A stretch of 18,501 nucleotides of DNA. Origin: a bacterium (GTDB lineage: Bacteria > Bacillota > Clostridia > Oscillospirales > CAG-272). Numbering within the stretch: position 1 is the first letter of the stretch; the number at the start of each line of letters is the position of its first letter. Below, one piece after another: positions 7,735 through 13,739 of this stretch. Both the position numbers and the translations under genes were made by a program. The DNA is taken from the NCBI GenBank assembly GCA_004558975.1, contig SFZB01000020.1, positions 1 to 18,501 of the forward strand. The letters are read 5' to 3'. Below the pieces are notes generated by a model, which was given only the letters and a program-made list of their open reading frames with translations, made no database searches and was not told where the DNA came from.

Positions 7735-8376
7735 ATGAAAAGATGGCTTTCGATCATCACGTGCTTTGTATGCCTTGTGTGCATACTGGCGCTCTGCTCC
7801 TGCGACTGCGGGGGTAAGAAGGGCAACCGTAAAACGGGCATGAACGCGGAACTGCAGTCCATCTCCGACGATCTCTCGAATGCCGGTGCCAACCGTGCGA
7901 CCGCCAAAGTGACCTACACCATCGCCGGCGCCGCCGAGGGGGATGCGGACACGAACGAATCCGTGACGAACATCGTGGTGTATGACGACAATCAGGAGGA
8001 GGACGACACCGTGCAATTGCCCTACTATGTACCGGTGACAATCTCCGGCGGGCAGGTCAATCTGCCGTCCGCTACCATGGACGAGATCAAGACGGCGGGC
8101 AACGCCGGGAGCGGTATCAGCGAGACGGGCTTCGATAAGTTCTCCTTCGATATGGGGAACTACGAGAACGGCGAGTACACCTATCAGAACTATGTGTTCG
8201 AGGCGGTCGTCACCGATCCCGAGGCGTTCTTCGGGACGGAACTGCCGATGATCCCCGATTCGGTGAACGTCCGAATTGCGATGCGTCCGAACGGATTGCC
8301 GAAGGATATGACCGTCACCTACACGACGGCAAGCGGCAATCGGGTGAACATCGTCGTGACCTACAGTTTCGGTTGA
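7735..8376 (+). CDS. Small lipoprotein of unknown function
   Basis: The 213-residue product begins with a lipoprotein signal: MKRW, a hydrophobic core containing several Cys, and L-C-S-C ending at the probable lipidated C23 (followed by D24). The mature part is acidic and rich in Thr, Asn and Tyr, with alternating beta-type stretches (YYVPVTISGG, YTYQNYVFEAVVT, NRVNIVVTYSF). I cannot assign a family. AAGGAGGAGAT sits just upstream of the ATG, and the gene directly follows the secreted-protein gene with an 18-bp gap, ending at a terminator. The pair probably forms a surface complex, with the lipoprotein as membrane anchor; that is inferred from position only. Confidence 0.75.
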   Translation: MKRWLSIITCFVCLVCILALCSCDCGGKKGNRKTGMNAELQSISDDLSNAGANRATAKVTYTIAGAAEGDADTNESVTNIVVYDDNQEEDDTVQLPYYVPVTISGGQVNLPSATMDEIKTAGNAGSGISETGFDKFSFDMGNYENGEYTYQNYVFEAVVTDPEAFFGTELPMIPDSVNVRIAMRPNGLPKDMTVTYTTASGNRVNIVVTYSFG

Positions 8377-8396
8377 GTTTTGTAATGGGTAAAAAG

Positions 8397-8428
8397 AAAG
8401 CGCTCCTGCCTCGGCGGGGGCGCTTTTC
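8397..8428 (+). terminator. Intrinsic terminator after the lipoprotein gene
   Basis: AAAGCGCTCC (8397-8406) pairs with GGGGCGCTTT (8417-8426) with one G-T wobble and a 10-nt loop, followed by a short T-run. It closes the two-gene operon. Confidence 0.85.
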
Positions 8429-8490
8429 CTGTCGGGTGGGCTCGCGCAATCGTCGGCGGGGGTGCGGCTGAACGGAGAGAAAAAGCCTGC

Positions 8491-8614
8491 GGGCGACTGA
8501 TGGTCGTCCCGATGGGAGCGGATTTAGGGGGAGCGGCGGTGAGCGTCATGCGGGCGACCATTGACCGCCCGGACGGGAGCGGAGTTCTCGGGAGAGTGGC
8601 GGCGGAGCGCCGCC
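8491..8614 (+). repeat. Two degenerate copies of the palindromic ~67-bp repeat
   Basis: Cores begin at 8491 and 8552 (period 61 bp) and match the five-copy array at 12115-12440, including the GACGGGAGCGGAGT-like segment after the core. The first core still pairs with wobbles; the second has lost part of its complementarity. A separate hairpin, GGCGGC (8598-8603) with GCCGCC (8609-8614), ends the block. The rest of 8429-8700 holds no gene that I can support. Confidence 0.75.
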
Positions 8615-8700
8615 AGAGCGCTCACGGCACAGCCCCGGTGACGCCCCGGAAGGCAAGAAAAACAGGTGATAAAATTGAATGTAAACTTTTGTTTCCCTAC

Positions 8701-8729
8701 TTGCAATTTGCCCGGCGATATGTTAGAAT
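8701..8729 (+). promoter_or_regulatory. Sigma-A promoter for the ydjI-like operon
   Basis: TTGCAA (8701-8706), a 17-bp spacer and TAGAAT (8724-8729) precede the ATG at 8780 by about 45 nt of leader. The B. subtilis homologue operon is SigW-controlled, but I see no SigW-type (TGAAAC / CGTA) pair here, so regulation seems different. Confidence 0.7.
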
Positions 8730-8779
8730 GACATCAGAATCGAATACTGACCGGCTTTGCCCGGGGATAGGAGAATACA

Positions 8780-10054
8780 ATGGGGATTATTAAAGCGATT
8801 GCGAGCGCCGTCGGCGGCGGTTTGGCCGACTCCTGGCTCGAGGTACTGGAAGCCGATCATATGACCGACACCACCGTTCTGACGAGCGGGGTCAAGGTAC
8901 GCAAAAACGACAAACGTTCCGCCAACAAGCGCGGCACCGAGGATCTCATTTCCAACGGGTCGATCATTCACGTCGGCGAGAATCAGTTCATGATGCTTCT
9001 CGACGGCGGGAAGGTCATCGACTACTCGGCGGAGCCCGGCTACTATAAAGTCGACCTCTCGGCGACGCCCTCGCTCTTCAACGGGCAGCTCGGGGCGAGC
9101 ATCGCAGAGTCGTTCAGCCGTATCAAGTTCGGCGGTGTGCCGTCCGCGAAGCAGACGGTGCTCTTCATCAACCTGCAGGAAATCAAGGGAATCAAGTTCG
9201 GTACCCGCGCGCCGATCAACTATTTTGACGCGTTCTACAACAGCGAACTGTTCCTCCGTGCACACGGTACATATTCCATTAAAATCGTCGACCCGCTGAA
9301 GTTCTATGCCGAGGCGGTCGGGAAGTCCAGCCGCCGTGTGGACATCAACGATATCAACGAGCAGTACCTGAACGAGTTCCTCGAAGCGCTCCAGAGCGCC
9401 ATCAACCGTATGTCCGCCGACGGGATCCGTATTTCCTACGTGACGGGCAAGGCGCAGGAGCTCTCCCGCTACATGGCGGAGGCGCTCGACGAGGGCTGGC
9501 GCGCGATGCGCGGTATGGAAGTGCAGGCGGTCGGTCTTGCCTCCATCTCCTACGACGACGAATCCAAGGAACTCATCAATCTGCGTAACCGCGGCGCGAT
9601 GCTCTCCGACCCCACCATCCGTGAGGGGTATGTGCAGGGCGCTGTCGCCGAAGGGCTCAAGAATGCGGGCTCCAACCCGAACGGCGCGGCAACCGCGTTC
9701 ATGGGCATGGGAATGGGCATGGCGGGCGCCGGCAACTTTATGGGTGCCGCCTCCGCGACGAACGCCCAGCAGATGGCGGCACAGCGTGAGGCTGCCGCCG
9801 CCGCTCCCGCGGCGCCTGCCGGCGGGTGGACCTGCTCCTGCGGCAAGGTGAACACCGGGAAATTCTGCTCCGACTGCGGCAAGCCGAAACCCGCCGATGA
9901 CACATGGACCTGCACCTGCGGCAAGGTGAACACCGGCAAGTTCTGCTCCGACTGCGGCGCGAAGCGCCCCGAGGCGGACTGGGTCTGCTCCTGCGGGCAC
10001 AAGAACGGTGCCGCCGCGAAGTTCTGCTCGAACTGCGGCAAGAAGAAAGACTGA
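8780..10054 (+). CDS. ydjI: SPFH-domain protein with three C-terminal zinc ribbons (YdjI-like)
   Basis: The 424-residue protein fits the YdjI/COG4260 group: an SPFH (stomatin/prohibitin/flotillin/HflK-C) domain, about 30-260, then a linker and zinc ribbons. In B. subtilis YdjI is reported to be needed to place PspA at the membrane together with YdjG and YdjH. Residues ~315-350 are a Gly/Met/Ala-rich low-complexity stretch (GMGMGMAGAG, then poly-Ala). Three CXC...CXXC ribbons follow: C352/C354/C363/C366, C378/C380/C389/C392 and C403/C405/C416/C419. Ribbons 1 and 2 are a near-identical DNA duplication. No membrane segment is visible, so membrane binding would be through partners. AGGAGA precedes the ATG by 5 nt. 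It heads a three-gene operon with ydjG- and ydjH-like genes. Confidence 0.85.
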   Translation: MGIIKAIASAVGGGLADSWLEVLEADHMTDTTVLTSGVKVRKNDKRSANKRGTEDLISNGSIIHVGENQFMMLLDGGKVIDYSAEPGYYKVDLSATPSLFNGQLGASIAESFSRIKFGGVPSAKQTVLFINLQEIKGIKFGTRAPINYFDAFYNSELFLRAHGTYSIKIVDPLKFYAEAVGKSSRRVDINDINEQYLNEFLEALQSAINRMSADGIRISYVTGKAQELSRYMAEALDEGWRAMRGMEVQAVGLASISYDDESKELINLRNRGAMLSDPTIREGYVQGAVAEGLKNAGSNPNGAATAFMGMGMGMAGAGNFMGAASATNAQQMAAQREAAAAAPAAPAGGWTCSCGKVNTGKFCSDCGKPKPADDTWTCTCGKVNTGKFCSDCGAKRPEADWVCSCGHKNGAAAKFCSNCGKKKD

Positions 10055-10062
10055 CAAAAACC

Positions 10063-10102
10063 GCCCGGGAGAGTACCGTTTTGGGCTCCCCCGGGCACTT
10101 TT
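10063..10102 (+). terminator. Intercistronic hairpin, possible partial terminator
   Basis: GCCCGGG (10063-10069) pairs with CCCGGGC (10090-10096), and GAG with CTC can extend it with a bulge. A weak T-run follows (ACTTTTG). It lies in the 64-bp gap between the ydjI-like and ydjG-like genes, so it may reduce downstream transcription or protect the 5' mRNA. No separate promoter is evident after it. Confidence 0.55.
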
Positions 10103-10118
10103 GAGTGTGAGGTAACAC

Positions 10119-11192
10119 ATGGCTGAAATCGTATCCTATCAATGCCCGAACTGTCAGGCGCCGCTGTCCTTTGACCCGGCGACCGGGCGCTTCACCTGTG
10201 AATACTGTTCCTCGTCCTTCACGAAAGAGGAACTCGACCGCATGGACGAGAAGCGGGAGAAAACGGTCACGGAGAACGGGGAGGAGCCCGGAAAGCGCGG
10301 GGAGGGAGACGACGATTACTGCGCGCAGATGGAGGAATACGCCTGCCCGAACTGCGGGGCGACCGTCGCCTGCGAGGGGAACACGGTGGCGACGGAATGT
10401 GTCTACTGCCACACGCCTGTCATCCACCGCGGCAAGCTCTCGGGGCAGATGCGCCCGGCGAGGATCGTACCGTTCAAGTTCGACCGCGAGGCGGCGCAGG
10501 CGGCGTTTCTGAAGTTCGTCTCGAAGCATAAGTTCGTGCCGCGTGATTTCTTTGCGAAAGAGCAACTCGAGCGGATCCAAGGGGTGTACTATCCCTTCTG
10601 GGTGACGGACGCCGACACGCAGGCAGGGCTCGAGGCGCACGCGACCCGTATCCGCGTCTGGCAGAGCGGCAATTACCGCTACACCGAGACGTCGCATTAC
10701 AAAGTCATTCGCGAGGGGCAAATTCACTTCGAGGATCTGACGACCTCGGCGCTCTCCGAGGCGGATAAAAAAATGGTGGAGGGGATCCTGCCGTTTCCGT
10801 CCGCCGCGCTGGAAGCATTCTCGATGCCGTATCTCTCCGGTTTCTTAACCAAGAAACGGGATATCGAGCCTGCCACTCTGGAGGAGGAAGTCGAGGGGCG
10901 GATGCGCAATTACTCGCGCGATATGCTCCGCAACACCATTCAGGGGTATGCGACGGTGACGCCCGAGAGCGCGGGGCTCTCCGTTTATCGGGAGAACTGG
11001 GAATATGCGCTGATGCCCATCTGGATCCTGACCTACCGCGGTAAAAAGCGCAACTACACCTACGCGATGAACGGGCACACCGGCAAGATCTACGGAGAAC
11101 TCCCGGTCAGCCACGGGAAGCTGTGGGCGCTCTTCGGCGGCATCTGCGCCGCCGTGACGGCTGTCATCGGAATCATCGGAGGGCTGCTGTGA
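10119..11192 (+). CDS. ydjG: TFIIB-type zinc-ribbon membrane protein (YdjG-like)
   Basis: The 357-residue protein starts with a TFIIB-like ribbon (C9, C12, C27, C30: CPNC...CEYC), then a charged linker and a second ribbon (C76, C79, C94, C97: CPNC...CVYC). A mixed soluble domain follows (VPFKFDREAAQAAFLKF, GVYYPFWV, PIWILTYRGKKRNYTYAMNG), and the protein ends in one membrane helix, about 335-357. This architecture and its position between SPFH and TPM genes match YdjG of B. subtilis, a partner in the PspA-membrane system. Some databases mislabel such proteins as PriA helicase because of the ribbon; no helicase motif is present. GAGGT lies just before the ATG. The stop overlaps the next ATG by one base (TGATG). 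Confidence 0.82.
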   Translation: MAEIVSYQCPNCQAPLSFDPATGRFTCEYCSSSFTKEELDRMDEKREKTVTENGEEPGKRGEGDDDYCAQMEEYACPNCGATVACEGNTVATECVYCHTPVIHRGKLSGQMRPARIVPFKFDREAAQAAFLKFVSKHKFVPRDFFAKEQLERIQGVYYPFWVTDADTQAGLEAHATRIRVWQSGNYRYTETSHYKVIREGQIHFEDLTTSALSEADKKMVEGILPFPSAALEAFSMPYLSGFLTKKRDIEPATLEEEVEGRMRNYSRDMLRNTIQGYATVTPESAGLSVYRENWEYALMPIWILTYRGKKRNYTYAMNGHTGKIYGELPVSHGKLWALFGGICAAVTAVIGIIGGLL

Positions 11193-11968
11193 TGAAAATG
11201 AGAAAACTGATTGCGCTCCTCATGGTGCTGGCGGCGTTCGTGTGCCTTTGCTCGTTCGAGGGGCAGGCGGCGTTCAAGGTCGATAACCAGTGGAGTTACA
11301 CGACTCCGCTGACGGACGCGGAAATGTCCGACCTCTCGGCACTCGCCGCAGAAGAGACCGCCAAGGTCGGGGACACCGATTTTCTGGTGGTGTTTGCCGC
11401 CGACTGGGAGAGCGACGCGGAAACGGAGCTGCGCCGCAACGGGTATTCGTCGGCAAAACAGAATGTCATCGGTCTTGTCATCTGGTATAACGGCGCCAAA
11501 TATGAGACGGAAATTTATACATACGGCGATATGCCGCGGTATATCAGTGATAGCGAAATCAAGACGCTCAAAAGCGAAGTCGACGTCGATGCCAAGGCGG
11601 GCAGAATGTACGAGGCGGCACGGACGCTGATCGTGCGCTCGGCGGAGATGATGTCGGTGGGGAAACTCGAGAATCCTCCCAAGACGCGTGGGCAAAAGGT
11701 GCTGTCGTCGCTCCTCTTCGGGCTCGTGTTCGGCGTTGTCGGCGGCGGGATCGCGGTCCTCATCGTCGTGCTGAAATATCGGAAGAAGAACCGCTCGGCG
11801 TCCTACCCGCTCGAGCAGTTCGCGAATCTGACGCTCACGCTGGAGCGTGAGAATTTCCTCTACCATACGGTGACGAAGGTGCCAATCTCGACGGGGAGCA
11901 GCAGTAGCGGTGGCGGTTCTAGCGGAGGGTCGTCCGGAGGAGGGTTCCGCAGCAGCGGTCGCAGTTAA
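11192..11968 (+). CDS. ydjH: TPM-domain membrane protein (YdjH/YgcG-like)
   Basis: The 258-residue product has a signal peptide (cut near residue 26, EGQAAF), an extracytoplasmic TPM domain (about 35-165, with the typical LTDAEMSDLSALAAEETAK and later GLVIWYN and YEAARTLI stretches), a single membrane helix (about 171-195) and a Ser/Gly tail ending GGGFRSSGRS, which is characteristic of the YgcG/YdjH family. The start at 11192 shares its A with the upstream TGA, and GGAGG lies 9-10 nt before, so translation is coupled to the ydjG-like gene. With that protein it probably forms the membrane receptor for the SPFH protein, by analogy with B. subtilis YdjG-YdjH-YdjI. Two hairpins follow the stop, the second a strong terminator. 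Confidence 0.82.
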   Translation: MKMRKLIALLMVLAAFVCLCSFEGQAAFKVDNQWSYTTPLTDAEMSDLSALAAEETAKVGDTDFLVVFAADWESDAETELRRNGYSSAKQNVIGLVIWYNGAKYETEIYTYGDMPRYISDSEIKTLKSEVDVDAKAGRMYEAARTLIVRSAEMMSVGKLENPPKTRGQKVLSSLLFGLVFGVVGGGIAVLIVVLKYRKKNRSASYPLEQFANLTLTLERENFLYHTVTKVPISTGSSSSGGGSSGGSSGGGFRSSGRS

Positions 11969-11981
11969 GGCAGGATAACAA

Positions 11982-12070
11982 CCGGGGCAACGCCCGGGCT
12001 TCATTCTTCCGGCAACCGACAGGGGCTTTTCAAAGTAAGACGAAAAGCCGTGTCGGTTGCCTTTGCTTTT
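11982..12070 (+). terminator. Double hairpin terminator after the ydjH-like gene
   Basis: A small stem, CCGGG (11982-11986) with CCCGG (11993-11997), is followed by a large nested hairpin: GGCAACCGACA (12011-12021) pairs with TGTCGGTTGCC (12051-12061), and inside it GGCTTTTC (12024-12031) pairs with GAAAAGCC (12042-12049). TTTGCTTTT follows at 12062-12070. Confidence 0.88.
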
Positions 12071-12114
12071 ATGATGTACGGGGCAAGCGGGAGAGGGCTT
12101 CGAGGGGAAAACGC

Positions 12115-12440
12115 GGGTGACCGATGGTCGCCCCGACGGGAGCGGAGTTCCGGGGGGAAGTGGTAGCGGCGAGGAGCCACGCGGGCGACTGATGGTCGCC
12201 CCTACGGGGGCGAAGTTTCGGAGAGGAGCGGCGGCGGTGAGCGCTACGCGGGCGACCGATGGTCGCCCCGACGGGGGCGAAGTTTCGGAGAGGAGTGGCG
12301 GCGGTGAGTGCTACGCGGGCGACCGATGGTCGCCCCGACGGGGGCGGAGCGTAGGGGAAGCGGTAGCGGCGAGGAGCCACGCGGGCGACCGGTGGTCGCC
12401 CCTACAGGAACAGAGATTAGGGAGAGGCGGTAGCGGTAAG
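12115..12440 (+). repeat. Five tandem copies of a ~67-bp unit with a palindromic core
   Basis: Cores start at 12115, 12183, 12250, 12317 and 12383 (spacing 68, 67, 67, 66). The core GGGCGACCGATGGTCGCCC is a perfect inverted repeat of 8-bp arms around 3 nt. In copies 1 and 2 the single changes leave G-T pairs, so the hairpin is preserved. The rest of each unit is also similar (CGACGGGGGCGAAGTTTCGGAG-like, then GGCGGCGGTGAG-CTACGC). Frames that stay open through the block are a by-product of the period and composition and are not called as genes. Two more copies lie at 8491-8614. Confidence 0.9.
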
Positions 12441-12494
12441 GAGGAAAGCGGCGGCGCTTGCGGGGCGCGGGAGTGATCAGTGAATCCGTTCCGC

Positions 12495-12513
12495 TTTCGC
12501 AGAAAATGCGAAA
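12495..12513 (+). promoter_or_regulatory. Inverted repeat just upstream of a -35, candidate operator
   Basis: TTTCGCA (12495-12501) and TGCGAAA (12507-12513) are exact inverse complements around GAAAA, with an outer CCGT/ACGG pair at the flanks. It ends 5 bp before the -35 of the flavin reductase operon promoter. That operon encodes an HTH protein, so this is a reasonable binding site for it. It could also be a hairpin of an unrelated transcript. Confidence 0.45.
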
Positions 12514-12518
12514 TACGG

Positions 12519-12547
12519 TTGCTTTTTGGGGCGAAATAGGGTACAAT
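12519..12547 (+). promoter_or_regulatory. Sigma-A promoter for the flavin reductase-HTH-ABC operon
   Basis: TTGCTT (12519-12524), a 17-bp spacer and TACAAT (12542-12547) lie about 45 bp before the ATG at 12592. It is the only clear promoter for the three coupled genes that follow. Confidence 0.65.
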
Positions 12548-12591
12548 AAGGAAGTATTGTCGCAAAACAGGCGAAAGAGAGGCTTTGACGC

Positions 12592-13386
12592 ATGGGAAAG
12601 AGGACTTTGAAACCGGGGACGCTGCTCGCGCCGGTACCGCCGGCGCTGATTACGGTGCGCGGGCAGGCAGGGGCGAATGTGATGACGGCGGCGTGGTGCG
12701 GAATCCTGTGTTCCGACCCGCCGATGACGTACGTCTCGGTGCGTCCGACGCGCATGACGCACGCAATCCTCTCCGAGACGCGGGAGTTCGTTATCAATCT
12801 GCCGCGCGCACGCGATGCGAAGAAGGTGGACTTCTGCGGGATCTATACCGGCGCGAAGGTCAACAAATTCGAGAAATGCGGGTTCCATGAAACGGAGAGC
12901 ACCGTTGTCGCGGCGCCCGGCATCGCGGAATGCCCCGTGAATCTGGAATGCCGCGTGACGGAGATCCGTCCGCTCGGCACGCATGACTGTTTTGTCGCCG
13001 AGATCGTCGCGGTCAATGCCGACGAGGACCTCTTCGACGAGGCGGGCAAACTCCATTTCGAGCGCGCCGACCTGCTCGCCTACGCGCACGGCGGGTACTA
13101 CGGGCTCGGGCGGCGGCTCGGGGACTTCGGCTTTTCCGCGCGCAAAAAGGGGTGCGGCGTCGGGCGGGGTCACGGGAAAATCGGCGGTAAGAGCGCCGGG
13201 AACGATGGCGGGAGGTCTAACGGGGAGACAGCCGGAAAGAATGTCGGGCGACCCCGGGGGAGCTCCGGCAACCCGTCGGGCGAAACTGTCGCGGGGGCGG
13301 ACAAGCCGTATGCCCCGCGTGACATCGGGCGCGGCAGGAAAAGCGGAGCGAAGCGCGGCGGGGGAACCCGGGGAGGTAGAACCTGA
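12592..13386 (+). CDS. Flavin reductase-like (FMN-binding split-barrel) protein with a Gly/Arg-rich tail
   Basis: Residues ~5-180 match the flavin reductase/flavoredoxin (DIM6/NTAB) family: LLAPVPPALITVRG at the start, NVMTAAWCGILCSDPPMTYVSVRPTRMTH (29-57), EFVINLPR (65-72) and DFCG (80-83). Such proteins bind FMN and pass electrons from NAD(P)H or another donor; the partner is unknown. Residues ~185-264 form a low-complexity Gly/Ser/Arg/Lys tail ending in RGGGTRGGRT, which the family normally lacks. The ribosome site is modest (AAAGAGAGG, about 9 nt upstream). The stop shares one base with the HTH gene's ATG (TGATG), so translation is coupled. Operon position with a regulator and an exporter suggests a role in handling redox-active or toxic compounds; this is inference. 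Confidence 0.82.
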   Translation: MGKRTLKPGTLLAPVPPALITVRGQAGANVMTAAWCGILCSDPPMTYVSVRPTRMTHAILSETREFVINLPRARDAKKVDFCGIYTGAKVNKFEKCGFHETESTVVAAPGIAECPVNLECRVTEIRPLGTHDCFVAEIVAVNADEDLFDEAGKLHFERADLLAYAHGGYYGLGRRLGDFGFSARKKGCGVGRGHGKIGGKSAGNDGGRSNGETAGKNVGRPRGSSGNPSGETVAGADKPYAPRDIGRGRKSGAKRGGGTRGGRT

Positions 13387-13739
13387 TGCAGACGCGGGTA
13401 GAAGCAACAGGGGCGGTGATTCTCACGCTCATCGGCGGCACCTACGGCTCCGACGCGGCGTTTGAGCGCGCGTGCGGGCTCCCGCCCAAGACGGTGAGCA
13501 ACTGGCGGCGGGGGCGCTGTGCCTCCTACATGAAGTGCCTGCCGGTCATCGCCGACAGGCTCGGGGTGGACGTCGCGGCACTCCTTTCCCCGAACGCACC
13601 GACCGAGGGCATGACGCCCGAGGAACAGACACTGCTCGACGCGTTCCGCAAGACGCGCGGGCTCCCGCCCGAGGCAAGAGCGAAGTTGCTCGACACGCTC
13701 CTGACCGTCATCGATTACCGACAGGGAGGTCTTTCATGA
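13386..13739 (+). CDS. Small HTH protein, Cro/C1-like
   Basis: The 117-residue protein has a helix-turn-helix signature at about 20-62 (AFERACGLPPKTVSNWRRGRC, then a helix ending in IADRLGVDVAALL), as in Xre/Cro-C1 regulators. The C-terminal half is helical (TPEEQTLLDAFRKTRGLPPEARAKLLDTLL), a likely dimerisation segment. It is coupled at both ends: the start shares a base with the flavin reductase stop, and its TGA overlaps the ABC transporter ATG (ATGA). It probably regulates its own operon; the inverted repeat at 12495-12513 is the candidate site. The ligand is unknown. Confidence 0.8.
   Translation: MQTRVEATGAVILTLIGGTYGSDAAFERACGLPPKTVSNWRRGRCASYMKCLPVIADRLGVDVAALLSPNAPTEGMTPEEQTLLDAFRKTRGLPPEARAKLLDTLLTVIDYRQGGLS

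Noticed and set aside
5629..8016. Long minus-strand open frame (795 codons) opposite the secreted protein and lipoprotein
   Set aside because: The plus strand has signal peptides, ribosome sites and a terminator that fit; the minus frame crosses two plus genes and has no recognisable domain.
8723..10120. Minus-strand open frame opposite the SPFH gene
   Set aside because: It covers the promoter and whole SPFH gene and has repetitive Ala/Gly/Arg composition arising from the zinc-ribbon repeats on the other strand.
12115..12440. Possible CRISPR array from regularly spaced palindromic cores
   Set aside because: The sequence between cores is itself similar from unit to unit, so there are no unique spacers, and no cas gene is present.
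13472..13735. Upstream extension of the ABC transporter frame
   Set aside because: It overlaps most of the HTH gene in another frame; GGGAGGT and the ATGA overlap support the start at 13736.
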